This document shows, in pieces, positions 42,807 to 51,422 of a stretch of 64,000 nucleotides of DNA (its first letter is position 1; the number at the start of each line of letters is the position of its first letter). The notes beneath the pieces were generated by a model. The model was not told where the DNA came from and made no database searches. It was given only the letters and a program-made list of their open reading frames with translations. Both the position numbers and the translations under genes were made by a program. This stretch comes from Carnobacterium_B sp040274945 (GTDB lineage Bacteria; Bacillota; Bacilli; Lactobacillales; Carnobacteriaceae), in NCBI RefSeq assembly GCF_040274945.1, contig NZ_JBEMAR010000001.1, positions 124,001-188,000 on the forward strand. The letters are read 5' to 3'.

Positions 42807-44557
42807 TAATCTGCACCTCCTTCAATTTTCTGTTCAAGTTGCTGACTATCAAACATCTCTTTATACCATCCATTTTGAATGAGTAAGTCAGCGTGTGTGC
42901 CTCGTTCAACAACCTCACCATTGTCAATAACAATAATCTCATCTGCATGCATAACACTGCTAATTCGATGAGCAGCTATAATCGTTGTTTGTTCTGAACG
43001 CTCTTTTTTCAAAGCGGATAATATTCTCTCTTCAGTTTTAGCATCCACTGCGGATAAAGCATCATCTAGAATTAACAACTCAGGTTTAATAATCAGCGCT
43101 CGAGCAATTGAGATCCGTTGCTTTTGACCTCCTGATAATGAAACTCCCCGTTCTCCGACTACCGTATCATACCCATTAGGCATTTCCATAATATCAGTAT
43201 GAATGGCCGTTAACTCTGCAGCTTTTTCGACTTCTTCTTGTGATAGTTCTGGATTAGCGAAGCGAATATTTTCTTTGATACTCGTCGAAAACAAAAATTG
43301 ATCTTGTGGTACATAACCGATTTGCTGCAGCAAGGCATCTAACGTGTAATCTCTAATGTCTTCATTCCCATATAGAATATGCCCATGATAACGATCGTAT
43401 TCTCTTAAAAGCAATTTGAAAATGCTAGTTTTCCCCGCTCCTGTTTTCCCTACTACACCGAGCGTTTGACCACGTTTTAATTCAAAATGAATCTCTTTTA
43501 GCGCCGGAACATCGGATTTAGGGTACGAAAATTTATCAATGGAATACTGAATATCCCCTCTTATTTTTTTCGTTAATGCTGAGGGTTTTTCAATAATTTT
43601 TGAACGCTCTAAAAGTAATTTCTCTACCCGATTGTAGCTTGCACTTCCACGTTCCAAAATATTAAATAATCGCCCAATAGCAAACATCGGCCAGACTAGC
43701 ATAGCTATATAATTAATAAAGGAAATTAATTCACCAATAGTGATGGTTCCTGAGTTTATATATCTTCCACCCATTACGATGGTCAGTACATAAGAAATCC
43801 CCATGATAAAAGTGATCGTAGGGTCAAACAGCGAATCAATTTTATACACTTTTCGATTTTCAGCAACTACTTGTTCCGTTTTTTGCTTAAATTCTTCTAC
43901 ATCTTCGTCTTCTTGACCGAATGTTTTTAAGACTTTCATGCCTGATATACTCTCTTGCGCTTTATCATTCATATTAGAAAAGGCCGCTTGCGCTCCTCTA
44001 AATCGCTCATGGAGCTTTGAGCCCAAAACACGTGAGGCTATAGCAAGCAATGGGAGGGGAATCAATGCAATCAACGTTAATCTCCAGTCAACCACTAGGG
44101 CCATGGCAATAATCGTTGTGCCCCCTGTAATAATTGAATCAGCTAAGGTCAATATCCCACCACCTGCAACATTTCGAACCGCCGTTAAATCATTTGTTGC
44201 ATGTGCCATTAAATCCCCTGTACGGTATTTTTGAAAAAAACTATTGTCCATTTCAGTGAAGTGGTTAAATAATCTTGTTCTAAGTATCCGTTCCAATTTA
44301 GCAGATGTTCCCCAAATATTTACACGCCAAATGTAACGAAACAGATAGCTCGCAATTGCCGCCGCTACTAAAACACTTAACCATTGGATCAATTTTTTAA
44401 GCGTTAACGTTCCTTGACCAACTTCATCTACAATAATTCCCACTATCCTAGGCGGGACTAATTGAATAATTGCTACAAGAAACAAAAATAGTACGCCCGT
44501 AATATATGCCTTTTTTTCTTGTTTAAAAAACCAACCTAATTTTTTGTAAATCCCCAT
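42806..44557 (-). CDS. Heterodimeric ABC multidrug exporter, subunit with degenerate Walker B (YheI/BmrC/EfrA type)
   Basis: The 583-residue half transporter has an N-terminal membrane domain with six helices and an NBD with Walker A GKTGAGKT and signature LSGGQKQR. Walker B LLILDDALSAVD has Asp where the catalytic Glu is expected. That substitution is typical of one subunit of heterodimeric type IV exporters such as BmrC. It is the upstream gene of the pair and follows yneF after a terminator. Names such as EfrA or LmrC are used in relatives; I leave the symbol empty because substrate is unknown. Confidence 0.9.
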   Translation of the reverse strand: MGIYKKLGWFFKQEKKAYITGVLFLFLVAIIQLVPPRIVGIIVDEVGQGTLTLKKLIQWLSVLVAAAIASYLFRYIWRVNIWGTSAKLERILRTRLFNHFTEMDNSFFQKYRTGDLMAHATNDLTAVRNVAGGGILTLADSIITGGTTIIAMALVVDWRLTLIALIPLPLLAIASRVLGSKLHERFRGAQAAFSNMNDKAQESISGMKVLKTFGQEDEDVEEFKQKTEQVVAENRKVYKIDSLFDPTITFIMGISYVLTIVMGGRYINSGTITIGELISFINYIAMLVWPMFAIGRLFNILERGSASYNRVEKLLLERSKIIEKPSALTKKIRGDIQYSIDKFSYPKSDVPALKEIHFELKRGQTLGVVGKTGAGKTSIFKLLLREYDRYHGHILYGNEDIRDYTLDALLQQIGYVPQDQFLFSTSIKENIRFANPELSQEEVEKAAELTAIHTDIMEMPNGYDTVVGERGVSLSGGQKQRISIARALIIKPELLILDDALSAVDAKTEERILSALKKERSEQTTIIAAHRISSVMHADEIIVIDNGEVVERGTHADLLIQNGWYKEMFDSQQLEQKIEGGAD

Positions 44558-44604
44558 TTTCTTCCCTCGCTTCTTTACTCATTAATGAACCTTTTAATCA
44601 AAAA

Positions 44605-44635
44605 ACGCGAACAGATAAATATCTGCTCGCACGTT
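44605..44635 (-). terminator. Terminator of yneF
   Basis: GCGAGCAGAT pairs with ATCTGTTCGC inside an AACG/CGTT clamp, followed by six U on the minus strand. Confidence 0.85.
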
Positions 44636-44659
44636 AGTATTATAAGGCTGTATGTGCCC

Positions 44660-44896
44660 TTATTTTTTTTTAGTCGTTTTTGTTGTTTGTGTTTTCATTG
44701 ACGACATCATTTGTTTAATTTTCTTTTCTGATGGTTTTTGTCCCATTTGCATCATTAACATACGCAACATATTTTCGTCAACTGGCGGATTTTTTTTAAA
44801 ATAATCCATCATGTATTTTCTTGCAAGAAAGAAACCACCGACTGCTCCACCAACTAAAGCTAAAATAATTAAAAAGATAGCAAGACCTAAATTCAT
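44660..44896 (-). CDS. yneF: YneF family small membrane protein (UPF0154)
   Basis: The 78-residue protein has one N-terminal transmembrane helix (about 3-25, LAIFLIILALVGGAVGGFFLA), then RKYM and NPPVDENMLRMLMMQMGQKPSEKK, which is the UPF0154 signature. A Thr/Lys-rich tail follows. The function is not known. The ATG follows AAAGGAG. It lies between transketolase and the ABC exporter, with terminators on both sides; in Bacillus yneF is also near tkt. Confidence 0.93.
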   Translation of the reverse strand: MNLGLAIFLIILALVGGAVGGFFLARKYMMDYFKKNPPVDENMLRMLMMQMGQKPSEKKIKQMMSSMKTQTTKTTKKK

Positions 44897-45014
44897 TTTT
44901 GATTCACTCCTTTCGAACCTCTCAAGTCTTAATTGTACTAAATATTATTGGAAAAATAAACTAAAATTCTACTTCTTATACTAAAAAGTCGCATTTCATC
45001 CCAATTACTCACAA

Positions 45015-45051
45015 AAGAAAGCCATGTAAGTTAAAATTCAACTTACATGGC
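45015..45051 (-). terminator. Terminator of tkt
   Basis: GCCATGTAAGTT (45021-45032) pairs perfectly with AACTTACATGGC (45040-45051), followed by a U-rich run on the minus strand. Confidence 0.92.
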
Positions 45052-45059
45052 CATTTTTT

Positions 45060-47054
45060 TTATAAGTTGTTGTATGTTTTTACAACATTTTCAACTGTAA
45101 AGCCATAGTTTTCAATAACTGTTGCTCCTGGAGCACTTGCACCGTATTTATCTATGCCTACTGAAGCACCATCTAAGCCAACATAACGTTCCCAACCAAA
45201 TGTGGCTCCCATTTCAATAGATACACGTTTGCGAACTTCTTTTGGTAAGACCGTTTCTTTGTATGCTGCATCTTGTTTGTCGAATAAATCAAAACTTGGA
45301 ACAGAAACAACAGAAACATCTTGTCCGCTTTCTTTCAAAGCTTTTTGAGCTTCAATAGCTAATGCTACTTCAGAACCGGATGCCAACAGAATTCCTTCTG
45401 GTTTTTCACCAGCTTGAGGAGAAATAACATAAGCTCCTTTAGCAACATTCGTACGCGCGCCTTCTTTAGTTCCTGGCAATACAGGTAAATTTTGACGAGA
45501 TAAGACCAACATTGTTGGGTGATCAACTGAAGTGATCGCTAATTCCCAAGCAGCTACAACTTCATTTCCATCTGCTGGACGAAAAATAGATAGGTTAGGC
45601 ATACTGCGTAAGCTAGATAATTGTTCGACTGGCTCATGAGTTGGGCCGTCTTCTCCTACAGCAACTGAATCATGTGTGAACACGTAAGTTACCGGCAACT
45701 TAGATATAGCCGCTAAACGAACTGCCGCACGCAAGTAATCTGTAAAGACAAAGAATGTCCCACCGTAAGTTCTAGTTCCACCATGTAAAACGATTCCGTT
45801 CATTGCAGCTGTCATTGCAAATTCACGAACACCATACCAAATGTTTCTTCCATCATATTGACCAGCTTGGAAATCTTTTACATCTGCTATCATTGTATTA
45901 TTAGATGATGACAAATCAGCAGAACCACCCCATAGATAAGGAACTTTTTTTGCAATAGCATTTAATACTTGGCTACTTGTAACACGAGAAGCCAATGCAT
46001 TGTCTCCAACTTCATATGTTGGTAATTCAGCATCCCAGTCTTGTGGTAATTCATTTTTTAAAGATAACTCGAATTGTTCTGCTAATTCTGGATATTCTGT
46101 ACGGTAAGCTTCAAATGATGCCTTCCATTCTTCTTCCACTTTAGCTCCTTGGTCAACCATTGTTTCTTTAAAACGTTCTGCTACTTCAGTAGGAACAAAG
46201 AAGTCTTCGCTTTCCCAGCCATACGCTTTCTTAGCTGCTTCAATTCCTTCTGCTCCAAGTGGTGCACCATGGACTTTATGTGTTCCAGCATTCGGAGCAC
46301 CAAATCCAATAATCGTTTTCACTTCGATTAAAGTAGGTTTTTTTGTCTCAGCTTTTGCAGCTTCAATTGCTGCATTAATTTCTTCTAAATCATTTCCGTC
46401 TTTTACAAGAATATGTTGCCAACCATACGCTTCAAAACGCTGTCCAACATTTTCAGTAAAGGCTTTAGATGTCGGTCCATCTAAAGAGATATCGTTTGAA
46501 TCATAAAGAACAACTAATTTCCCAAGTTCCAAATGAGCCGCTAAACTAGCCGCTTCAGCTGAAATACCTTCCATTAAGTCGCCGTCTCCACATAAAGAAT
46601 ACGTAAAGTGATCGACAATAGAATGACCTTCTTTGTTGTAAACTGCAGCTAAATGAGCCTCTGTCATCGCCATTCCAACAGCATTTGCAATTCCTTGACC
46701 TAATGGGCCAGTTGTTGCTTCTACTCCATCAGTATGGTTCACTTCTGGATGTCCAGGTGTTTTACTGTCCCATTGACGGAACTGTTTTAAATCATCAATT
46801 TTAACGTCATATCCTGCTAAATGCAGCAAGCTGTACAATAACATTGATCCGTGTCCAGCTGATAATACAAAACGGTCACGGTCGAACCATTTCGAGTTTT
46901 TTGGATTTACTTTTAATTGTTTAGTCCACAAAGTGTACGCCATTGGAGCAGCTCCCATAGGTAATCCTGGGTGTCCAGAGTTGGCTTTTTGTATACCATC
47001 CATACTTAGTGTTCTTATTGTATTTACTGCTAATTGGTCTGTGTTATCAAACAA
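45060..47054 (-). CDS. tkt: Transketolase
   Basis: The TTG at 47054 gives 664 residues and follows AAAGGA with eight bases of spacing. An ATG nine bases earlier overlaps that ribosome site. Landmarks are ANSGHPGLPMGAAP, the thiamine diphosphate motif GDGDLMEGISAEAA, and DSVAVGEDGPTHEPVEQL. It shifts two-carbon units in the pentose phosphate pathway using ThDP and a divalent cation. It stands alone with its own promoter, which overlaps a cre-like sequence, and its own terminator. Confidence 0.98.
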   Translation of the reverse strand: MFDNTDQLAVNTIRTLSMDGIQKANSGHPGLPMGAAPMAYTLWTKQLKVNPKNSKWFDRDRFVLSAGHGSMLLYSLLHLAGYDVKIDDLKQFRQWDSKTPGHPEVNHTDGVEATTGPLGQGIANAVGMAMTEAHLAAVYNKEGHSIVDHFTYSLCGDGDLMEGISAEAASLAAHLELGKLVVLYDSNDISLDGPTSKAFTENVGQRFEAYGWQHILVKDGNDLEEINAAIEAAKAETKKPTLIEVKTIIGFGAPNAGTHKVHGAPLGAEGIEAAKKAYGWESEDFFVPTEVAERFKETMVDQGAKVEEEWKASFEAYRTEYPELAEQFELSLKNELPQDWDAELPTYEVGDNALASRVTSSQVLNAIAKKVPYLWGGSADLSSSNNTMIADVKDFQAGQYDGRNIWYGVREFAMTAAMNGIVLHGGTRTYGGTFFVFTDYLRAAVRLAAISKLPVTYVFTHDSVAVGEDGPTHEPVEQLSSLRSMPNLSIFRPADGNEVVAAWELAITSVDHPTMLVLSRQNLPVLPGTKEGARTNVAKGAYVISPQAGEKPEGILLASGSEVALAIEAQKALKESGQDVSVVSVPSFDLFDKQDAAYKETVLPKEVRKRVSIEMGATFGWERYVGLDGASVGIDKYGASAPGATVIENYGFTVENVVKTYNNL

Positions 47055-47097
47055 AAAAATCATCCTTTCGATTTTAACTCTCTTATAGTACTCTATT

Positions 47098-47134
47098 AGT
47101 TTACTATTATTTCACTTCAAGTGCAACGCTTTCA
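47098..47134 (-). promoter_or_regulatory. tkt promoter with overlapping cre-like sequence
   Basis: TTGCAC (47126-47121) and TAAACT (47103-47098) are 17 bases apart on the minus strand. TGAAAGCGTTGCA (47134-47122) resembles a CcpA cre site, one base short of the 14-base consensus, and overlaps the -35 box. Confidence 0.55.
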
Positions 47135-47196
47135 CGATAGGAATGTTATTAAATGGGAGAACTTCATGGTTATCACATTAATGAACAAACACTCTA

Positions 47197-47436
47197 TTAT
47201 CTTCCGTGAAGACCTTTGTCTTTTTGTATGTCTTTCAATTTATCAGGAGTTACATCATTACCTTCTTCATCTACAATTTTGACACCTTCAATGGTCTTTC
47301 TCATTCCGCCACGAAAAGCTGTTATATAATCATCTCTTAATTTTTTTTGTTCAACTTGTTCTTGAATAGTCAATCCTTGGTTTTTTGATTTTTTTGCTAA
47401 TTCATTTATTCGTTCCATTTGATCTTTTGGTAACAT
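47197..47436 (-). CDS. ynzC: DUF896 / UPF0291 family protein (YnzC-like)
   Basis: The 79-residue helical protein has the DUF896 pattern: RINELAKKSKNQGLTIQEQVEQKKLRDDYI in the first half and FRGGMRKTIEGVKIVDEEGNDVTPDKL in the second. In Bacillus ynzC is in the SOS-controlled yneA-yneB-ynzC operon beside lexA; the same neighbourhood is seen here without yneA and yneB. The molecular function is unknown. It is divergent from lexA, with the LexA box in the shared region. The ATG follows GGAG. Confidence 0.92.
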   Translation of the reverse strand: MLPKDQMERINELAKKSKNQGLTIQEQVEQKKLRDDYITAFRGGMRKTIEGVKIVDEEGNDVTPDKLKDIQKDKGLHGR

Positions 47437-47516
47437 CGAATCACTCCACTTTTTTATTTATTATTCAACTATAACAAATTTCTTTGAAAAAAACACCTTT
47501 TAATCCTTTAAATCTA

Positions 47517-47530
47517 CGAACGTTTGTTTG
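47517..47530. promoter_or_regulatory. LexA (SOS) box
   Basis: CGAAC-GTTT-GTTTG matches the Gram-positive SOS box CGAACnnnnGTTYG. It overlaps the lexA -35 box and lies 80 bases upstream of ynzC on the other strand. Confidence 0.9.
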
Positions 47531-47556
47531 ATTTGTTCTATCATATATGGTAATCT
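47528..47556 (+). promoter_or_regulatory. lexA: lexA promoter
   Basis: TTGATT (47528-47533) and TAATCT (47551-47556) are 17 bases apart, with TGG in front of the -10 box. The LexA box covers the -35 hexamer, so LexA represses itself. Confidence 0.75.
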
Positions 47557-47597
47557 TAAAATGATAAAATAATAGAAACGAGGTGTTTATATATATT

Positions 47598-48221
47598 ATG
47601 AGTAAAAATCCCGAATCAAGACAAGTTGAAGTTCTACAATATATATACAGTCAAGTTAAATTGAAAGGATACCCTCCAACTGTAAGAGAAATAGGAACGG
47701 CTGTTTCTTTATCTTCTACATCGACCGTTCATGGTCACCTTTCTCGTTTAGAAAAAAATGGTTACATCCAAAGAGATCCCAGCAAACCAAGAGCAATAGA
47801 ACTAACACAACTAGGATTATCAAAATTAGGCATTGCACTTGATAAAATACCTTTACTGGGAACTGTAACCGCTGGTGAACCAATCTTAGCTGTAGAAGAA
47901 GCAACAGATTATTTCCCACTACCTCCAAATTTACAATTCGAAAATGATTCTCTTTTTATGTTAACTATACGTGGAGAAAGCATGATCAATGCTGGAATTT
48001 TTGATGGTGACGAAGTGATTATTCGTAAGCAAAGCACAGCAAATAATGGCGATATTGTCATTGCTATGACCGTAGAAGATGAAGCAACGTGCAAAAGATT
48101 TTATAAAGAAGAAGATCATTATCGCTTAGAACCAGAAAATGACACTATGGGTCCTATTCTACTTAATGAAGTAACCATTTTAGGCAAAGTAATTGGATTG
48201 TATCGTAGTCATATTCAATAA
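47598..48221 (+). CDS. lexA: SOS response repressor LexA
   Basis: The start at 47598 gives 207 residues (MSKNPESRQVEVLQYI). The in-frame GTG at 47583 is part of the GAGGTG ribosome site, although that leaves a long spacing of about 13 bases. The N-terminal winged helix (about 1-70) includes REIGTAVSLSSTSTVHGHL. The autocleavage site is A92-G93 and the catalytic pair is S128 (GESM) and K166. RecA-stimulated self-cleavage lifts repression after DNA damage. It has its own promoter with an SOS box and its own terminator. Confidence 0.97.
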   Translation: MSKNPESRQVEVLQYIYSQVKLKGYPPTVREIGTAVSLSSTSTVHGHLSRLEKNGYIQRDPSKPRAIELTQLGLSKLGIALDKIPLLGTVTAGEPILAVEEATDYFPLPPNLQFENDSLFMLTIRGESMINAGIFDGDEVIIRKQSTANNGDIVIAMTVEDEATCKRFYKEEDHYRLEPENDTMGPILLNEVTILGKVIGLYRSHIQ

Positions 48222-48262
48222 AAAAACGAAGGAACGGGGTTATCCCGGTTCTTCGTTTTTTT
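48221..48262. terminator. Bidirectional terminator after lexA
   Basis: AAAAACGAAG-AAC-GGG pairs with CCC-GTT-CTTCGTTTTT around a four-base loop, with long A and T flanks that work on both strands. Confidence 0.9.
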
Positions 48263-48317
48263 ATTTTATCATTTTAAATGTACAACAATTTAGTTTATTA
48301 TTGCGCTAAAAATTTCT

Positions 48318-49091
48318 TCAGCCTAATAAATTCTTAACAGGCGCAAAAGTTTTTCGGTGAATAGGACATACTCCGTGTTTTTCTAAACCTTCTAAATGGA
48401 CTTTTGTTCCATAACCTGCGTTTTTAGAAAAACCGTATCCCGGATACACTGTATCGTATTCGGCCATCATTCTATCTCTTGTTACTTTTGCAATAATACT
48501 AGCAGCAGCTATAGACAAACTTTTTGAATCTCCCTTGATGAAGCTTTCTTGGGGAATAGTGACCGGTAGATGCATTGCATCGATCAACAATTGTTCTGGC
48601 GATTGAGGCAGTTGCTCAATCGCTTCAATCATAGCCAATTTAGTTGCTTCATAAATATTAACTTTATCAATTACTTGATGGTCTTTTATGCCAATTCCAA
48701 TAGCTAATGCAGATTCTTGAATTTGGTCAAATAACATTTCTCTTTTTACACTTGATAATTGTTTAGAGTCATTGATTTCCAAGACATTAAAGTCTTGCGG
48801 CAAGATGACCGCAGCTGCAACAACAGGGCCAGCCAATGGACCTCTTCCTACCTCATCGATTCCAGCAATAAATTGTGTTCCTTTTTCCCAAAAGAATTGC
48901 TCTATTTGAAGCATTTCTTGTTGTTTTTCGAGAATCAATTGTTGCTTTCTTATTTGGTTTTCCCAAGATTTATACGCATTTAATACACCTTTACGAGAAT
49001 CACTCTTGATTAAAACCAACCGTTCATCATCCGGATGGGTGATGGTCGCTAAAAGTTCCTTTATTGCCGTAATGGTCAGTGGTTTTTCCAT
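48318..49091 (-). CDS. rnhB: Ribonuclease HII
   Basis: The 257-residue protein has an N-terminal helical extension of about 70 residues, as in Firmicute RNase HII. The catalytic motif FIAGIDEVGRGPLAGPV carries the first Asp and Glu, and INDSKQLS and the later Asp (LLIDAMHLP) complete the site. It removes RNA from RNA-DNA hybrids and single ribonucleotides from DNA. It begins one base after the rbgA stop, so the two are probably coupled. Confidence 0.97.
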   Translation of the reverse strand: MEKPLTITAIKELLATITHPDDERLVLIKSDSRKGVLNAYKSWENQIRKQQLILEKQQEMLQIEQFFWEKGTQFIAGIDEVGRGPLAGPVVAAAVILPQDFNVLEINDSKQLSSVKREMLFDQIQESALAIGIGIKDHQVIDKVNIYEATKLAMIEAIEQLPQSPEQLLIDAMHLPVTIPQESFIKGDSKSLSIAAASIIAKVTRDRMMAEYDTVYPGYGFSKNAGYGTKVHLEGLEKHGVCPIHRKTFAPVKNLLG

Positions 49092-49092
49092 T

Positions 49093-49956
49093 TTAGCTAT
49101 CCTGCCTTTTAGGTAAAGAAACCGGTGCTATATCTAACGTATACTTCCCGATTTTACCGCTTCTAATTTCAAAAACAATTAATTCAGCTGCACGAGTATA
49201 ATCATCTCTATACCCTTTTCGCTCACTGATCAACATAAGCAGGTCTGGCGATTCAAGATTTAATTCTTCTTCTGTCAATCTGTATCGTTTAGCAAGTAGT
49301 TCGGGATTTCGAGTTTTCATTTCTTCCAATCCATACATAGCAATTTCATCTAACTGTAAAATAGTATCTTTAATGGCTCCAGTTAAAGCTAATTTCTTTC
49401 CAATTTCAGGATCTTCAAACTTTGGCCAAAGAATTCCTGGCGTATCCAGTAATTCCAATTCTTTGCCTAACTTCAACCATTGTTGTGCTTTTGTTACACC
49501 CGGTTTATTTCCTGTTTGAGCAATGTTTTTCTTTACAAAACGATTGATCAATGTTGATTTTCCAACGTTAGGAATTCCAATACTCATTGCTCGAATGGCA
49601 CGAGGTTTGATGCCTTTAGCGGCTCTACGATCAAATTTAGGTTGTAAAAGCTCTTTTGCTTTTGCCATCAATTGTTTCATGCCTTTTCCTTCTTGAGCAA
49701 CAATTGGGACAGCCACAATTCCTTGATCATTAAAATAAGCTACCCATTTTTTGGTTTCTAATGGATCCGCTAAATCACTTTTATTTAAAATAACGATTCT
49801 TGGTTTTTCTCCAATGATTTCATCTAATATTGGATTACGACTTGATAAAGGTAATCTTGCATCTACTAGTTCAAATATAATGTCGACTAGCTTTATTTTT
49901 TCTGTTACTTGGCGTCTTGCTTTTGCCATATGCCCTGGGAACCATTGAATGGTCAT
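49093..49956 (-). CDS. rbgA: Ribosome biogenesis GTPase RbgA (YlqF)
   Basis: The 287-residue GTPase is circularly permuted: G4 NKSDL (near residue 57) comes before G1 GIPNVGKST (near 127) and G3 DTPG (near 172). Its N terminus MTIQWFPGHMAKARR is the family hallmark. It acts in late 50S subunit assembly. The ATG follows AAAGGTG. It forms a unit with rnhB, as in Bacillus (ylqF-rnhB), with signal peptidase genes upstream. Confidence 0.97.
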   Translation of the reverse strand: MTIQWFPGHMAKARRQVTEKIKLVDIIFELVDARLPLSSRNPILDEIIGEKPRIVILNKSDLADPLETKKWVAYFNDQGIVAVPIVAQEGKGMKQLMAKAKELLQPKFDRRAAKGIKPRAIRAMSIGIPNVGKSTLINRFVKKNIAQTGNKPGVTKAQQWLKLGKELELLDTPGILWPKFEDPEIGKKLALTGAIKDTILQLDEIAMYGLEEMKTRNPELLAKRYRLTEEELNLESPDLLMLISERKGYRDDYTRAAELIVFEIRSGKIGKYTLDIAPVSLPKRQDS

Positions 49957-49981
49957 TTAATTTTCACCTTTCTATTTACAC

Positions 49982-50017
49982 AAAAAAAAGAACCACATTA
50001 TTGTATTCTTTTTTTTT
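49982..50017 (-). terminator. Weak hairpin between the signal peptidase and rbgA
   Basis: An A-rich/U-rich stem (AAAAAAAAGAA with TTCTTTTTTTT) follows the stop of the first signal peptidase gene. The stem is almost all A-U, so termination may be partial. Confidence 0.45.
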
Positions 50018-50027
50018 ATTTCATTTG

Positions 50028-50693
50028 TTAATTCTCGTCAATCGTACCAATTTTTTTAAGTGGCCAAATACGAAGATTTGTTGTGCCACTAACAGTGGAC
50101 GCATCTATAAACCCTACTTCACTAAATCGGCTATCTTTTGAATTTTGACGATTATCTCCCATTACAAAATAAGTACCCTCAGGAACAGTTTCTTCTCCTG
50201 TTTTAGCAGCTAATAAGAAGTCCTCTGTAAAATTATCTCCTGGTGTCATATTTTCGATGGAATTTTCTAAATACTCTTCTTCAATCGGTTCTCCATTAAT
50301 ATACAACACATCATCTTGATACCGAATCGTATCTCCTGGCAGACCGATAACCCGTTTGATATACTGTTTATCCGGCTCACTTGGAGCTGGAAAAACAATC
50401 ACATCAAAGCGGTCTATCTTGTCGATTTTATTTAAAATCAAACGATCTTGATCTTCTAAAGTAGGTGCCATTGATTGACCGTCTACGCTTACCGGAGCAA
50501 AAAGAAAATGTCGGATGAGCAGAAAAATAATGAGTGCTACAATACAATACAGTAAGGTGCTTAGAAATTCACTGCCGCGGCCTTTATTTTCTTTGCGTTT
50601 TTGACTTGGAGAAAGATGACGCGTGTTTCTCGGTTCGAAAGTATCTTCATTCTTGTGTTGATTATCAGAAAAATTAATTTTACTCAAGTGCAT
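50028..50693 (-). CDS. lepB: Signal peptidase I with long cytoplasmic N terminus
   Basis: The 221-residue protein has a charged N-terminal segment of about 42 residues, one transmembrane helix (about 43-65), and the S26 catalytic pair S74 (DGQSMAPT) and K113 (YIKRVIGLPGD). It also has the MGDNRQNSKDSR motif (box E). It cleaves export signal peptides on the outer face of the membrane. The long tail before the helix is unusual compared with the neighbour. The start could instead be a TTG two codons later, given the GGGAG position. It is 21 bases after a second signal peptidase gene, apparently a tandem duplication. Confidence 0.94.
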   Translation of the reverse strand: MHLSKINFSDNQHKNEDTFEPRNTRHLSPSQKRKENKGRGSEFLSTLLYCIVALIIFLLIRHFLFAPVSVDGQSMAPTLEDQDRLILNKIDKIDRFDVIVFPAPSEPDKQYIKRVIGLPGDTIRYQDDVLYINGEPIEEEYLENSIENMTPGDNFTEDFLLAAKTGEETVPEGTYFVMGDNRQNSKDSRFSEVGFIDASTVSGTTNLRIWPLKKIGTIDEN

Positions 50694-50714
50694 CTCCCTA
50701 CCTTCTTATACTAT

Positions 50715-51263
50715 TTATGGAATAAACTTTATACGATTAAATGGATAGTAAGTAAAGGATGTTTCGCCAATAATCGAATCTAGTGGAACGCTGCCGAAAT
50801 AGCGGCTGTCATTACTTGATCTGCGGTTATCTCCTAATACAAAATACTCATCTTCTGGAACTATTTGAGTTCCAGTTAATTCTTCTAAAGTGAAATCGGA
50901 TGTCCATACCCCACCAGCATGATTAACTAAATTATTATCAAGAAATGTTTCCTCTATTTTTTGATCATCTATATACAACTGATCATTTTCGTAGCGAATT
51001 TCTTCTCCCGGTAACCCAATGACTCTTTTCACAAGTGTTCGATTTGACGAATCATGAAATACAACTAGATCGAATCTTTCTATATTATTGTAAATAGTTC
51101 TAACTATGATCTGGTCGTCCTGTTGAAAAGTTGGTATCATAGAAGAACCTTCAATAGTCATAGGAATAAAGATAAAATTTCGTAGTAAAACAGTGATTGA
51201 CCCAGCTAATAAGAAAGCCTTAAACCATTCCCATGAAAATTCCTTCCAAGACTTTTGTCTCAT
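50715..51263 (-). CDS. Signal peptidase I (second copy)
   Basis: The 182-residue protein has a short N terminus, one transmembrane helix (about 15-35), catalytic S41 (GSSMIPT) and K79 (VKRVIGLPGE), and the LGDNRRSSNDSR motif. Both catalytic residues are intact, so it should be active. It differs strongly from the adjacent copy outside the motifs, so the duplication is old and the two may have different substrates. The ATG follows GGAG. Confidence 0.94.
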   Translation of the reverse strand: MRQKSWKEFSWEWFKAFLLAGSITVLLRNFIFIPMTIEGSSMIPTFQQDDQIIVRTIYNNIERFDLVVFHDSSNRTLVKRVIGLPGEEIRYENDQLYIDDQKIEETFLDNNLVNHAGGVWTSDFTLEELTGTQIVPEDEYFVLGDNRRSSNDSRYFGSVPLDSIIGETSFTYYPFNRIKFIP

Positions 51264-51345
51264 TACATTCGCTCCAAATCAATCTATTTATTCTATCATA
51301 CAAGAAAATCAAAAAAATAACTATTTATTTAGAACAATGATTCAA

Positions 51346-51381
51346 CCAAAAGAGAGATAGCAAATTCCTATCTCTCTTTTG
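51346..51381 (-). terminator. Terminator of ctpA
   Basis: CCAAAAGAGAGATAG pairs with CTATCTCTCTTTTGG, a perfect 15-bp stem with a short loop, about 45 bases after the ctpA stop. Confidence 0.85.
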
Positions 51382-51422
51382 GCATCAAGTTATTAACAAT
51401 CGTATTTCTTAGCTATTACTGT

